Source of the DNA: Capsicum annuum
Taxonomy: Eukaryota > Streptophyta > Magnoliopsida > Solanales > Solanaceae
Direction of reading: 5' to 3'
DNA: 64,000 nucleotides
Assembly: GCF_002878395.1 (NCBI RefSeq)
Contig: NC_061120.1
Location: 96,334,583-96,398,582 of the forward strand
Shown: positions 11,600-23,037 of the stretch, piece after piece
Numbering within the stretch: the stretch's first letter is position 1
How the letters are laid out: every line of letters starts with the position of its first letter
Translations under genes and position numbers: made by a program
Notes under the pieces: model-generated
Told to the model about the DNA's origin: nothing
The model's database searches: none
Seen by the model: the letters and a program-made list of their open reading frames with translations, nothing else

Positions 11600-12460
11600 A
11601 AGATAGAAAAGCCTAACTCAAAGTAAAAGGGTAAATTTGGAATAATGTCCAAAATGTTTAATGGGACATGGTTTTACGACACCTACAATGCTTAAAATTA
11701 GAGAATATACATGTAATTAAGGCTAATTTGTTTAATTTGATGTTTTTTTGGAGCGATTTTATAGGAAACTAGGTGTTGGAAAATAATAGAAAGAAAATGA
11801 AATGAAAAGCTGAAAAGTGACCACCTACCTAGGCACCTACGCCCCATAGGTACAACCTACTAGGCGTAGGTAGTGGCGTAGGTCTAAGAAACTTAAATTC
11901 AAAGAGAAAAATTTAGGGAACCACCTATGGCCACCCACCTTCTAGTCGTAGGTACCAGCTATGCCCAATAAGTGAGTCCGTAGGTGGTCTCCTACTCACT
12001 TTTCCCGGATTTTGTCAACCTTATTTCCTAGGATTTCAATTTAACTTAAATTAAATCCTATGATTGTTATAGTCATTATTATATATGTTTAATAAAGTTA
12101 TCCCTTTATATTTAGGATTTGATTTCTACCACTTTAGTGTAATCTATAAATACCCTTTTGAAGTTTTAGTTAAGCAATGCTAGTTTTGGCTCTGTGAGGC
12201 TAATATATGCCCTTTGGGGATAATTTTACACATGCCTAGTGTGCATCTTAGATTGATTTCAACAAAAATTATCCAATTCTTATTACTTTTTACAATTCCA
12301 AATCTCCCCTTTTTCTTTTTCTATATAGCCCGAAGATTTCAACAATCTACAGAGATAGTTCCAATTATTTCCTTTGATATCGACCCTAACCTACTTTGGT
12401 TACTATATTTTGACATCAATTGCTTTATCCTTATAAGGAGGTGCAATTTAAGCAATATCA
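11600..12460 (+). repeat. LTR fragment of a different retrotransposon family (5' LTR side)
   Basis: The 3' end is recognisable: gatatcgaccctaacctactttgg, ttactatattttgacatc, gctttatcctta and a terminal gcaatatca, the same kind of LTR ending seen in element D (27360-27438). A TATA-like ctataaataccc lies at about 12144-12156. The start is not defined; the left border near 11600 is where T-family similarity fades. The ORF at 12214-12501 is LTR sequence reading through the PBS and is not a gene. Confidence 0.55.
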
Positions 12461-12570
12461 AAAATTTTGTACCATTAGAAAGGAATACGATTATGGATTG
12501 AAAAATTAAGTTATTTATGTTTTTGGATTTTATTTTCTTATATTTTGTTACTCTTCTAGTTGTGACATAT
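12461..12570 (+). other. Degenerate primer binding site and internal start behind the 11.6-12.46 kb LTR
   Basis: Directly after the LTR-like end gcaatatca comes aaaattttgtaccattagaa and aggaatacg. This resembles the TTTTTGGCGCCGTTGCCGGGGAATACG arrangement of plant gypsy elements primed by another tRNA, with several substitutions. The internal region is lost after about 110 bp, where a C-family LTR starts at 12571. Confidence 0.4.
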
Positions 12571-13900
12571 TGTAATACCCGTGTCTTTTCCTAGCTAGAA
12601 ATCATCTCAAGAATGCTAGGACTTACTTTGAAATGTAAATCTATTTTTGTACATGTAGTATTTTTGAGATTTTTACTTTCTATCATGTGGGAAATTGAGT
12701 TGGCTTTCCAACAATACAAATTTCATCCAAATCCGACATCAGATGAAGGAGTTATGGACGTTTTACTCGAAATGGTCAGAATTGCCTAGGTACGACGGCC
12801 AAGTTGGCAGACCGTCAAATTAGTGATGAACCACCACTTGGACTATCACTTCCAAGGCAGAAGGGTCCCATTATGGTCAAGGCCTGACGGCAAAGCTTAT
12901 GGACCATCAACTTAGTGACGGACTACTACTTGGACCTTCAAAGCCATGCCAGTTAAATAATGTTCTGGATAAGGACTGACGGACGAGTTGATGGACCATC
13001 AAAGTTGTGATGTACCATCAGCCAGGCCGTCAACCCTTATCCAGTGAAGCCATTTATGGTCCACATCTGGTGGGCTGAATTACGGTCCACCAGGAGTTTG
13101 ATGGACCGTCAGTCGGACCGTCACACGCCACGTTCAGCTTATTTCTAGGTCATTTTAATCAGGGTATTTTAGTTTCTTATCACCTACCTATATATAACCA
13201 GATAAGCCCGAATTCAGCCATTGCTTACTTTTATTTCACAAACAACAACTAGGGTTTCTACCTAAATTAAATCTTCAAGACAAAGACTTAATCTTCTTCA
13301 AGAATCAAAGGATTTCGAATCCTTGCAGTTTAAAAACATCAAGAACATTGAGTCAGCTATGCGTGGTGTTCATCTATGGATTCCTTTCGTTCATAGAGTT
13401 CAAGAATCATGAGTTTAAATGAGAAACTTTTATTTCCTTGTTCCTATGTGATGTTGTTCATGTCAATGACCATTGTTTAAAGTTCAGAATATTATTTTAA
13501 GATGATTTCCATGAAGTATGCTTGTTGTTGTTAAAACCCAGTAAATTGGATGGTTCAAGATGATTAATATTTGTTGAGAAAACCTTTGCCCAATTCTTGA
13601 TTCTATGATATCTAAATGACAAGTACATATTAGCTATACACTCAATAGGAATTCCATGCTATTTATATGTTCCTATTGTTGTGGTGTGAAGCATGTGTGA
13701 TAATGGAATTATAGAACATGTACATGAAATGCATCCATGCTTTCCCTACTATGTTTGAGATGTTTAATAGACTCATAAAGCACACTATCCGTTACGTATG
13801 ATATTATGATTTGTGGACTAAAATCTTATGATCAAGTTATGTCATGTGTGTCGATTTTATTCTATCAAGTCCTGGGGGTATTCGTACTCGAATATTATCC
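12571..13900 (+). repeat. Fragment of a C-like LTR (5' 1.3 kb), plus strand
   Basis: Starts with tgtaataccc like LTR C1 (56902). It then shares a colinear set of weakly conserved blocks with C1: a TATA region, gtgttcatctatggattcctttcgttc near 13366 (C1 57599), and ttctatcaagtcctgggggtattcg near 13860 (C1 58275). The sequence between 12790 and 13130 is specific to this copy and is full of gacgg/ccgtc motifs. It stops near 13900, where the element B 3' LTR begins. ORF 13806-14027 crosses this junction and is spurious. Confidence 0.65.
13188..13200 (+). promoter_or_regulatory. TATA box of the 12.57-13.9 kb LTR
   Basis: ctatatataacca lies at the place equivalent to the TATA of LTR C1 (57438-57450), followed by a short leader with acaacaactagggtttc. 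Likely the old LTR promoter; whether it still acts is unknown. Confidence 0.5.
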
Positions 13901-14345
13901 GGAACTTGAACCATGCTACCTTATCAATTTCAACATTTCTAACATTATGGTGCAGTTGAAATATCCATCTGAAGTTATTTCAACAAAAAGTAGGTCCCAT
14001 CCCACACCCATGTGCCATTTTACTTAACATCCGGCTAGTAGCCTAAAATGAGTCTTAGGGTCTTAGGACAAATAAAAAGTGTCCACCTAGCATAAAATTA
14101 ATATTCCAAAGTCGTTGGAACTATTCAAATTTGCATACATAGATGTTTGACTAATATTTTCACCTAGTAGCTAATTTGAGCAAGCGATGACTTCAAAATA
14201 GTGAATTGGCTATAAAAACCAAATAAACATACCGGTAACTATACTGTCAGTTCTAGCAAGTAATAAATGTCTTGGGAAGCTATAGGAAAGCTCTAAATGG
14301 TGAAAATGAGTAGAAATAAAGAAACTAACTAGGAGGGTCATTACA
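13900..14345 (-). repeat. Element B 3' LTR, truncated
   Basis: Right end gggtcattaca is the minus-strand start TGTAATGACCC. It aligns by eye with 22190-22627 of the 5' LTR and with 5180-5604, sharing blocks near tgtgccattttac, ttagggtcttaggac, gacttcaaaatag, and a caagtaataaatg block. The left break near 13900 is approximate, placed by matching ccatgctaccttatcaattt to the 5.19 kb copy. Confidence 0.75.
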
Positions 14346-14600
14346 ATATCCACTACTAAAAGGACATTCATCCGCGAACATAGGGGATTAGAATGTACCT
14401 GAGGCCTTGAACAGTCGATGATATTGGGTTTGTATCTCGATCTCGATCTACAAAGTACACTCTTCAATTAGCCAGTGACTCGATTGAACCTTTACCACCA
14501 AAATATCTTTAATGCGCAACCGCCTGACTTCACTGGCTATTATAAGCATAGGATATTCCATAAAGTTCAACCGCTCATCAAACTAAACTTTGTCCTTTCT
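14346..14600 (-). pseudogene. Element B chromodomain-like tail and 3' purine-rich end
   Basis: The minus strand over about 14400-14560 reads VRRLRIKDILVVKVQ, then LIEECTL, stop, and IQTQYHRLF. These are the degraded equivalents of the tail blocks seen in E and X. Just before the LTR the strand reads gcggatgaatgtcc and agtagtggatat, corresponding to the conserved 'gaggatgaatgttc...' tail and the polypurine tract. The ORF 14210-14467 on the same strand runs in a different frame and is a shadow. Confidence 0.7.
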
Positions 14601-14899
14601 AAGAACTTACGATAGCTTAGGAATGTGTCATCACAACATTTAATAATGTAAACCAAGATGGACAATAGCAAAATCTAGAGGTATGGCTAACTCATAAGCC
14701 ACCAGACCTACTATATGAACTATTGAAAGGGTCTAATATTTCTGGGGCTGAGCTTGACTTTCCTCCTATAGCTCATCACATAATTTATGAACAATACACA
14801 TAGGAAAACCCTGTCACCCACTCCAAATCTCAAAGCACGAAGTCTACGATCTGTATAAGCCATCTTCCTACTCTGAGATGCCTCAACCTATCCTAAATT

Positions 14900-15720
14900 A
14901 CACAAACTTTATCCAATGACTCCTAAATTAAGTCAGTACCATATGTTCTAATATTATAGGTTACAAAAAACACAACCACAAAACAATATCGCCAACGATA
15001 CAAAGACTTAAAAGGAACCATCTCAATATTCGAATGTAGCAACTACTCTACATAAAACTTTTCCTAAGCTAACTGATGCTCCTACTAACCTCCTAATCGA
15101 TAACACAGGTTCAAAGCTTATCTTTGAGAACCTGAATAGTCTGCTTTGACTACCCGTTGGTCTAAGGATGGAAGGTTGTACTAAGATCTACATGAGTACC
15201 TAATTCCTCTTTAAATTCTTGTAAAAATGTAGAATTGAACACTTAACCCTAGTTTGAAATGATAGAAATAGGCACACAATGAAAACGTACTAACTCACAA
15301 ACATACATGTAGGTTAACCTCTTGACACTGAAGAACATCTTAATAGAAATGAAATACGTCAACTTGGTAAACCGATCAAAAAAATCCAAAAATCATCAAA
15401 ACAGTGGGAAGTGAGAGTTAAACCACTATTAAAGTCCATGGTAATCTACTCACATTGAAACTTGGGAGTAGGAAATCTGAATCCAACCACTAGGTCTCTG
15501 ATACTTGGCCTTCACCTACTGAAAACATAGGCAACGATATACAAAGTCCACCACATATGTCTTCACAACACTCCACCAAAAATATTGCCCCAAATCTCTA
15601 TTCATCTTAGTTGTACCCAAGTGAATAGAATAGACAGAGTAGGGAGCCTTACATGGAATTGATTGAATCAAGTCATCAACCCTTAAAGCATAAATATGGG
15701 TATCAAATCTCAAAACATCC
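14900..15720 (-). pseudogene. Element B integrase, broken
   Basis: 15516-15713 holds the N-terminal zinc-binding part, with YSIHLGTTKMNRDLGQYFWW and the start of the CxxC side (RCLCFQ), where one metal ligand appears lost. The catalytic core follows leftward in another frame: FDRFTKLTYFI with the first Asp, a second block ISIIS followed by N-stop-G in place of S-D-R-G, and a third block where the Glu position reads Lys (SKQTIQ). Two of the three D,D-35-E residues are therefore missing. Enzyme activity is impossible. Confidence 0.8.
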
Positions 15721-16450
15721 TCAGAATCTATGTTATCCCCTTGGACTATCTACTTAACGCCTAATCATAGATGATTCAAAGCCTCATATACTTAAACTGA
15801 TGACCCTGAATCTGCTTAAATAGCAAAGACCATGCCTCAACACAAAAAATAATCCTACTAGGGTTTTGATATATCAAGTCACACCATTATATTTTCAAAG
15901 GACTAAACGCCTTCTACCAATGAGTTTGAGAAAGTAAAATACAAGCCAAGTTACCCATAATTACTGCCTTTTAACTTAAGGACTCAACTACTGTGTTCTC
16001 CATCCTTGAAAGATGCAAAACAGATATTCCATAATCCTTAATCAACTCCATCCATCTAAGGTGGCATGAATTAAGCTCTCTCTGGGTTATAAGATGCTAA
16101 AGATTGTGATCATCCTTGAAGATGTTATGTACACCATAAGGATAATGTCTCCAAACCATATGCCCAAAAACTAACCTCCATCACCTCTAAATCATGAGTA
16201 GGGTAGTTGCACTCATGCACCTTTAACTTATACAATGCTTAAGAAATAACTCAACCCTGTTGCATAAACACACAACCCAGATCGACTCTAGACGTAACAC
16301 AAAATATGATTAATCCCTTATCCTCAAAAGGAAGAGCAAAGATAGGAGCTATATTGAAAAATCCATTGATCTTTACATAGCTCAAGTTAAACTCCTTCAA
16401 CCATTGTAAAGGAACTTCCTTTTGAGTCAATCTGTTCATCGACTCTGCAA
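15721..16450 (-). pseudogene. Element B RNase H region, broken
   Basis: The end of the 16251-16625 frame reads APIFALPFEDKGLIIF, then VTSRVDLGCVFMQQG, matching the gypsy RNase H start (usually ...VYCDASRVGLGCVLMQ); the catalytic Asp is replaced (CVTS instead of CDAS). Leftward the expected histidine/tether blocks are only faintly present (for example the region at about 16020-16110). Assigned mainly from position between RT and integrase. Confidence 0.65.
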
Positions 16451-17110
16451 TAGTAGCAAAACTCCTAATGAACTGCCAATTATAACCAACTAAACTAATA
16501 AAGTTATGAATCTCAGTAGAAGATGTAGGTCTGGCCCAATCACGAATAGCGCCAATCTTTGTTGGGTCCACCATAATGCTATTCTTAGACACCATATCTC
16601 CAAGGAATGCCATTGACTCGAGCAAAACTCACACTTAGAGAATTTGGCAAAAAACGTATGATCTCTTAATGTTTGGAGAACAATCTTGAAATGATGCCGA
16701 TGCTCCTTTATACCCCTTGAATACACATGGATGTCATCAATTAATGCAACCACTAAGGAATAAAAATAAGGCTTGAATATGTGGTTCATTAAATAAAAAA
16801 ATATTGCTAGGGCGTTACTCAACCCATAAGATATCACTAGAAAATCATAATAACCATACAAGTTCATAAAGGTCTCTTCAAGATATCCTTATCCAGAATA
16901 AGCATGTGATTTTAATAGGACTTCAAATAAATCATAGATAACACCAGTTATCCCTAAAGTTGGTCAAACAAATAATCAATGAGAGGCATAAGATACCGAT
17001 TCTTTACTGTCTCCTTATTAATCTACCTTTAACAAATGAACATATTCATGGAACCATCCTTTATATTCTCAAACAATGCAGGACCTCTCCAAAGAGAGAC
17101 ACTCAGTGTA
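16251..17110 (-). pseudogene. Element B reverse transcriptase, catalytic pair still readable
   Basis: Blocks in order: KDGSMNMF and VKNRYLMPLIDYLF (about 16970-17070), MNLYGYYDFLVISYGLSNA, then VALIDDIHVYSRG with both catalytic Asp residues, then LQTLRDHTFFAKFSKCEF (16490-16867). A frameshift follows, then AFLGDMVSKNSIMVDPTKI and STEIHNFISLVGYNW with RLTQKEVPLQW (16251-16625), the connection to RNase H. Of the three gypsy RTs in the window this is the only one retaining I-D-D, but stops and at least one frameshift still prevent a full product. Confidence 0.88.
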
Positions 17111-17459
17111 ATTAAACCCTTACCCAGAAGATCCTCAGGTGAGAATTCAATTCCTTAAGCTCGGCAAGAGCCATACAATATGGTGCCATAGAAATAGGTT
17201 GGATGCCAGCTCAAAATAAATAACACACTTAATATCAGGCATAGGAGAAGGGCTAGGAAGATTTATAGGGAAAACATTAAGAAACTCAAAAACTACAGGA
17301 AAAGAGTCAAGAGAGGGAATATTCACTCTAAAATCATGAATATAAGTTAGATAATACTGACAACCCCTTTAAATAAGTCTCGTAGCCTGAATATAAGAAA
17401 TAATACCCATCATCTTGTGTCTAATAGCTCCCTACTACACAAGCGGGGGTACACCAAGC

Positions 17460-17850
17460 ATGGCTAAGTTAGCAGTCTTTCCAAAATAATCAAAGATGGC
17501 ATAATAGTTGGATGACTATTACATCCCAAAATCAAATAAAAATCCATCATTTCTAACACAATAAGATCAACCTAAGTATAAAACTCTCAAACAGTCTCAA
17601 CACATGATCTATAAAATTGATCCACTACTAAAGAATCACCCACAAAAGTAGGTACACATAATTGCCTAGCCAATGAACCTAAGGATAAGAATAAGTATGG
17701 GGCATTATAAGAAGACACATTACAATAAGTGGATCCTAGATCAAATAAGGCCAACACCAACTGATGTCACACCGAGATTGTAGCTATTGTAATAGTTTCT
17801 AAAGATTCAGACCACGGCTGCTACCTTGCTGGGATCCTGATCACAATCCT
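17460..17850 (-). pseudogene. Element B aspartic protease, C-terminal part
   Basis: The minus-strand frame gives LGSLARQLCVPTFVGDSLVVD, then YRSC, VDLIVLEMMDFYLILGC, then blocks resembling the usual 'PGLPRLEW' segment. In this family the pattern VGDS.VVD.VYRSC...VDL..L.MVDFDVILGMDW is standard. The active-site loop lies near 17740-17770 (ATYSGSTYCN-like, poorly conserved), and I cannot confirm the catalytic Asp. Supported by position between gag and RT. Confidence 0.65.
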
Positions 17851-18199
17851 ATGCTACCTGCCTGAGAACCTCCACGAGCATCTTAAGGACCCCCCTATAA
17901 CCATGCATAGAACCTTTAGCTAGGGGAAAAACTATCAAAAGTAGTGGAATACTCAAAACTAAAAGATCCATTGCTCTATGACTAGGCACTCTCTCGAGAA
18001 ATAACTAAAAACCCCTCAACAATAACATGCCCCAAGAATCTAGTGAAATTAGAAGATTTGAATGACCCAAAATAACTACCACAACTAGAATAACTAGAGA
18101 ATAAATCCCTTAAAGACATGGCACTACCAAACCCAAGATGATCAATAAAAGTAGACTAGTCTTGGTCAATAATAAAATGTGCATCTTGAATGGGCCAAC

Positions 18200-19460
18200 T
18201 AGAATAACTCGGTTATTGGTAGAGATGACACAATGGGTACTAACCTTGACAACCACTACCTCTGAGCTATAACCCACTACTGCTCCCATTGAAACTACCT
18301 TTATACCAAGGCCTCTTATTGCCGCACCTTCAATCTTGCGATTTATGTCCTCCTTAAAATAAGCATGATAAAAAACCTTAAAAAATTATCTACTCATAAA
18401 AACAAAAATCTATGTAAACATGAGAAGAGTATGTCTAAATTCTTTAGAAAAGTAATAAACTATTTCATACTTAGTAGTCAGAATAGAATTAACCTACAAA
18501 GCAACTTTATAAAATAGAGCCTCATACACAATAAAATCATGGAGACCTACATGAACATCGAGAGATAATCTATTAAATGCTCTCTAACATTGTAAGGAAT
18601 ACACTTCTCGAAGAAGATCTTTGAGAGCTAAGTCCATCTCTATGAGGGAGATCCATCTAGCCTTGAATCAAGATGACCTCTCCATAATTTTAAGTTGCCA
18701 AGTCCAACTAAAAAGTTGTGTAATCCATACCACACATCTCAACTAGGACTAAATTATGGATCCTATCCTTTAGAACATTCAAGAACTCATATGCATCATC
18801 TCCTAGTGCACTAGAAAACCTAGGTGGAGAAAATATCAATAATCTACCCAACATCTTTTGCTCATCCATAGACATAAAATATAGGGAAACTACCAATTGA
18901 GCAACCACCGACAAGGAAACCATCAGCATAGGAGTGACCTCAACTTTGGGAGTCATAGCTACAAGATATGCCCCTTCCTCCATACTATTCTAATCAATAA
19001 ACTATTCCCTATCAGATAGTACACCGCTAACCAATCAAAATATTTAAACTAATGTAACCCTGAGCATATGAGAAGAGATAAACTTGGTGGATCCTAGGTG
19101 GATCCTTGGCCCACCACTAGCATGGGCATAAGAATATCCTGCTCAAAAGCATGGATAGGGACTAACAAAAGAACCCCTATCTCAGACCTTAGCTAGGGAC
19201 ACATCCCTAGTCTATAAAAGACTCTAGGTCATACAAGCATAGCGACAGTATCCCTACGCTCTGTCTCAGGACGCTCATCTTGTGTAGCGATAGCACGTGT
19301 CCATCCATATGCGAAAGAGTGAAACCAAAGCAATTATTTAGAAACCAACTCATATACTTAGCATAATATGAGTGAAAAAAGTGAAGAACTCCTACGAAAT
19401 TACTATAACCTCCCAGAGCTCAAAAATAGATGTCATCATTTCAATCCGCGTGACTCTACT
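18200..19460 (-). pseudogene. Element B gag remnant
   Basis: The best part is 18708-18983, starting with a Met-rich segment (VAMTPKVEVTPM) followed by SMDEQKMLGRLLIFSPPRFS and GDDAYEFLNVLKDRIHNLVLVEMCGMDYTTF. That matches the gag block 'F.RLRPPQFSGA.GEDAYEFL..C...L...GL....VRYTTFQL' of Solanaceae gypsy elements known to me. A zinc-knuckle remnant (GHKSQD then RCGNKRP) lies near 18300-18350. Upstream of 18983 the sequence is leader-like. Confidence 0.8.
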
Positions 19461-19468
19461 AGCCACTT

Positions 19469-19481
19469 GCTCTTGTACCAA
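19469..19481 (-). other. Primer binding site of element B, degenerate
   Basis: gctcttgtaccaa on the plus strand reads TTGGTACAAGAGC on the minus strand, close to TTGGTATCAGAGC. It lies about 38 bp from the LTR boundary at 19520, farther than usual, so either a short insertion (the aaaaaaattt stretch) or a boundary error of mine is present. Confidence 0.5.
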
Positions 19482-19519
19482 TAATACTAGTTAAGCTAAG
19501 CTCTCATAAAAAAATTTCA

Positions 19520-22500
19520 TGACCTAATTAATAAGTCGTGATGGCACCAAATTTATTCCACTAGTAGGTAAGACAAACCCTAGCTAGAGCTATAAGCAAT
19601 GGACAAACTTTGTAGAAAATGCCTAAAACCCAAAAATCAACAATTGAAGGCTTATAATAACAATAAGACAATCATAATAGTCTAATAAATAGATATAAAT
19701 CAATTAACATCTTATAACCTAGTAGTATTGGAATAAGAGCTACTACAAATAAAACATAAGTATTGAAATAGTAAGTACAATTCATCTCAAAAACTAAAAC
19801 ACTAGACTTAGATATTTTAAGGAAAAAGGGTAATTCCAAATCTAATAGCTCACCTAATCTTAAAATTGAACTCAACATAAATGTCACTTCAGCAGCGACT
19901 ATTAATACACGAATCTGCACTAACAAAGTAGAGATATGTAGTATAAGTACCAAAACCCTGGGTACTCAGTAGGCATCATCAATCGACTAATCTAAGTCAC
20001 GATATAAAATAAAATACAAGATAAAATAATCTAAGTCATGGTAATAGGGAAAACCTTAAAATTAGCTCCAACACTATTAATAAATAATTGGAACAAACAG
20101 AATAATAAAACAAAGTGTACGTAATATTACAAATTTAGACCATATAAGCCATTAAGGATGAAAAATAAATAACAAAATACATACCCCAATAAACTTGGGG
20201 GGGTACAAACAAATGAAAATAATATACCAAAGACCTATACCCTTACTGAAGATTAGCTATAACCATCAAACCATCTATACCGTATCATATCTAACTAACT
20301 CTTAATGTTATACTCGAACTGAAAATTATATCACCATCATAACATACTCAATAGTTTCAATATCATAACAATAGTTCCAAATTTGAACTTGAACTCATAT
20401 TATCATCATCATAATTAATTGACGAAGTTGTAATGGAACTCATATTATAAATACCATATCAATTTCCAAACTTTAACAAGACTTATATCAATAATTGCAC
20501 CAATAAAAAATCTCAATAAATTATATTAATAAGCGATATCATAAACCCATATCAATAAACTACCAGGTTTTACCCATAATTAGCACTTATTCCAAGTACC
20601 AAACTAGCATAATCATAAGTATTTAATATTTTGACAGTTCCAAACTAATAATTAATAAGGGTATAACATATGTATAAAGGCATATAAAACGTAACACAAG
20701 TCTTTCCCTAAGGTTGGTTGGAGGGGCCCAATTCTAATTTTCTAAATCTATTTTTAGGCAATTACTACCGTGTACTAGGCCAAAGTATCTCTATCAACAT
20801 ATAGATGTTAAACAAGCTCAAAAATAGCCTTAAAATCACAACTCGTCCTAAAACATGAGCAACTAACTCAATTCTATCTAAAACGTGAGCAACTATGTTA
20901 ATTCAACCTAAAATATAAATAACTAGATCAATTCAATTTAACCTATGAAAAATTAGGTCAGTTCCACCTAGAAGATTAGCAAGTAGGTCATTTCCATTTA
21001 AAACATGAGCAACTATGTCAATTCCATCTAAAACATAAGCAACAAGGTCAATTCCACCTAGATTAAGATTTCAACATAACTTAAATTGTTCAAGTAAGAC
21101 TAACCATGCCAATCATGCTTCCATTAACTTAATCCTATACCACATCTAGCATAATATAATCAATATTCAATGAATTATACAAATCTATGAAGAAGGTAAA
21201 CCTAGTCTACCTTGACACCTAAGAAAAGCTTAAAGAATACACTAAACCATACATTTCCACTTTTAAGAAACTTGTGCAAGATGACACACTATCAAAATCA
21301 TAATCTACAAATAGAAATGATAACAATGATACCCATATTTCACTATTTCACTTTATGTCAAATATTATATATAAATATCATGTGGGCTCATTTGCGGAAT
21401 CACACTTTGAAAATAATCAAAATATCTCTCTATGCTTAAGGAATATTTACCCCCAAAAATGGGTGAATTCTTAACTTAAATGGTTCTATAATCAACCCTA
21501 AAATATTTTAGGAATTTTGGGGTAACATGAGTAATAATCCTTGGAATATGATGAAACTTACAAATAATTTGGATAAGAAACACGTTAATTGAGCCTATGA
21601 GAACTCCAAAATTACCTACTAATGGCTCCACAAAGTTTTCACACTTTTTAGGGCTCCACACACTTGTATATGAAATAAATAATTGGAGAAATTAGGATAA
21701 GTCGAGTGTTTATACCCTTCTCAGGTATCCAGGTACCCTTTAAGCAGACACTGTGCTACCTAAGTGATCTAGTGTTGCGGTAAAGATACTTGGTTGCCTG
21801 CACACATACCTCTTTAGCAGAACTTTATAGCTTAAGCAACCGCTGTATACCTGTAGGGTAAGGACCCTTTCTATTTTATAATACTTGAAAGATGCATACT
21901 AATATACGAAGGTTAAATAGATAACTAAGTAGCTTCAGATATAAAAGAAAATTTTTAGAAAGGGGCCTAGACACCTCCTGAAGATAGATTAAAGATATGA
22001 ACACCATATGGGCTCTTGCTTAGAGTTAGGTGTTAATATTAAGCAGAAATCCATTGGGCCAGACCATCTGGTTTAGCACCATCTTTGCTTAAGTGGCCAA
22101 AAATGACATTTAAGCTGTGCACAAGCACCAGCTGAGACTTCTAATATTCCAAGTCTCCACCACCCCCTCGATATTCATTTAAAAAATCATATACGCAAAT
22201 TATTTATTCAACCCTATCATATAGAACTATTTTGACTCAATGTCATAGTGAAAATTTTAATCTAATATCAATATAACAAAAATTGGGTCCTACACCCATA
22301 TGTCATTTTCCTAACTTTTGGCCAATAGCCCAAAATGAGTATAGGATTCTTGGGACCCAATCCAAGGGTCCACCTAGCCAAAAATAAATGTTCTAGAGTT
22401 GTTTAAATATCAGAATTGACATGTGAAGTTTTCTGACTATGTTTTTTTCTTTTTATCCAAAATAAACCAGTGAAGACTTCAAAATAGGTAATTGGGTCCA

Positions 22501-22627
22501 CAAAGCAAACCAGTTGCCCGATAATTGAAATGCCCTTTCTAGCAAGTCATAAATGAATTGGGGGTGCTATGGAAAATCTTAAATAAAAAAATGAGAAAAA
22601 AGTAAATGACCTATAATGTCATTATCA
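19520..22627 (-). repeat. Element B 5' LTR (~3.1 kb)
   Basis: The left end tgacctaattaataagtcgtgatggcacc gives a minus-strand terminus ...TTAGGTCA, and the right end ...aatgtcattatca gives the start TGATAATGACATT. The family (called T here) recurs at 5033-5604, 6281-6846 and 13900-14345 in the same orientation. A cluster of caactaggtcaattccacct repeats occupies 20840-21065. The bases right of 22627 (minus strand ...CTAAAGATAGGATAT) look like a purine tract, so this could once have been preceded by another internal copy. ORFs 19672-19953, 21212-21439 and 21476-21661 are shadows. Confidence 0.75.
20835..21065. repeat. Imperfect ~40-bp tandem repeat inside the element B LTR
   Basis: Around six imperfect units of the form 'acatgagcaactaggtcaattccaccta' follow each other (for example aacatgagcaactaactcaattctatc, aacgtgagcaactatgtcaattcaacc, aacatgagcaactatgtcaattccatc, aacataagcaacaaggtcaattccacc). 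They differ by scattered substitutions. No role is evident. Confidence 0.8.
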
Positions 22628-22823
22628 TATCCTATCTTTAGGAGTTTATGTGACATTTATAGCAAATTTTATTCCTTTATTATTCTTGTATGTCTATACT
22701 TCCAATACCTCTAAGTGTTCCTTTGAATCAACTCTTTCCTAGAAAGATAACATGAGTTTATTGATAGATTGAGATGGGACTTATGTGCATATTACTAAAT
22801 TTATAGCTTAGCATTGTCCTAGG
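22628..22823. other. Unassigned spacer between elements B and D
   Basis: AT-rich and without coding signals. Only the first ~25 bases hint at a gypsy 3' tail on the minus strand. Nothing else recognised. Confidence 0.4.
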
Positions 22824-23037
22824 TGATGGGTGGTGATTTTACCACTCATTCGTACTCATAATTCATGCACATTACCTTATTTTGAATGAATAAAAAAGAT
22901 AAATTATGATTTAATGCACTAATATCCACACTTAATTGGTATAGAGTTTACAAGATCAAAAGTTGTGGATTGGAGCTGATAATGATCAATAGGGAGCAAG
23001 AAAGTACAGTTGAAGACTTTGAGTAGGAATAGACATC
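22824..23037 (+). repeat. Element D 5' LTR, truncated
   Basis: Colinear with 25908-26125 (for example gatttaatgcactaata, cacacttaa, acaagatcaaaag, gaaagtacagttgaagactt). After 23037 the sequence no longer matches the 3' LTR, so about 1.3 kb of the LTR and any PBS are missing or replaced. Confidence 0.75.

Larger units (their letters stand above)
13900..22627 (-). mobile_element. Element B: nearly complete Ty3/gypsy chromovirus-like copy, minus strand
   Basis: Right to left: 5' LTR (19520-22627), PBS, gag, protease, RT, RNase H, integrase, chromodomain-like tail, purine-rich tail and a truncated 3' LTR (13900-14345). The domain order is complete, which is unusual here, but stops and shifts run throughout. 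The 3' LTR keeps only its first ~450 bp; the rest is replaced by the C-like LTR fragment on its left. Confidence 0.85.
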
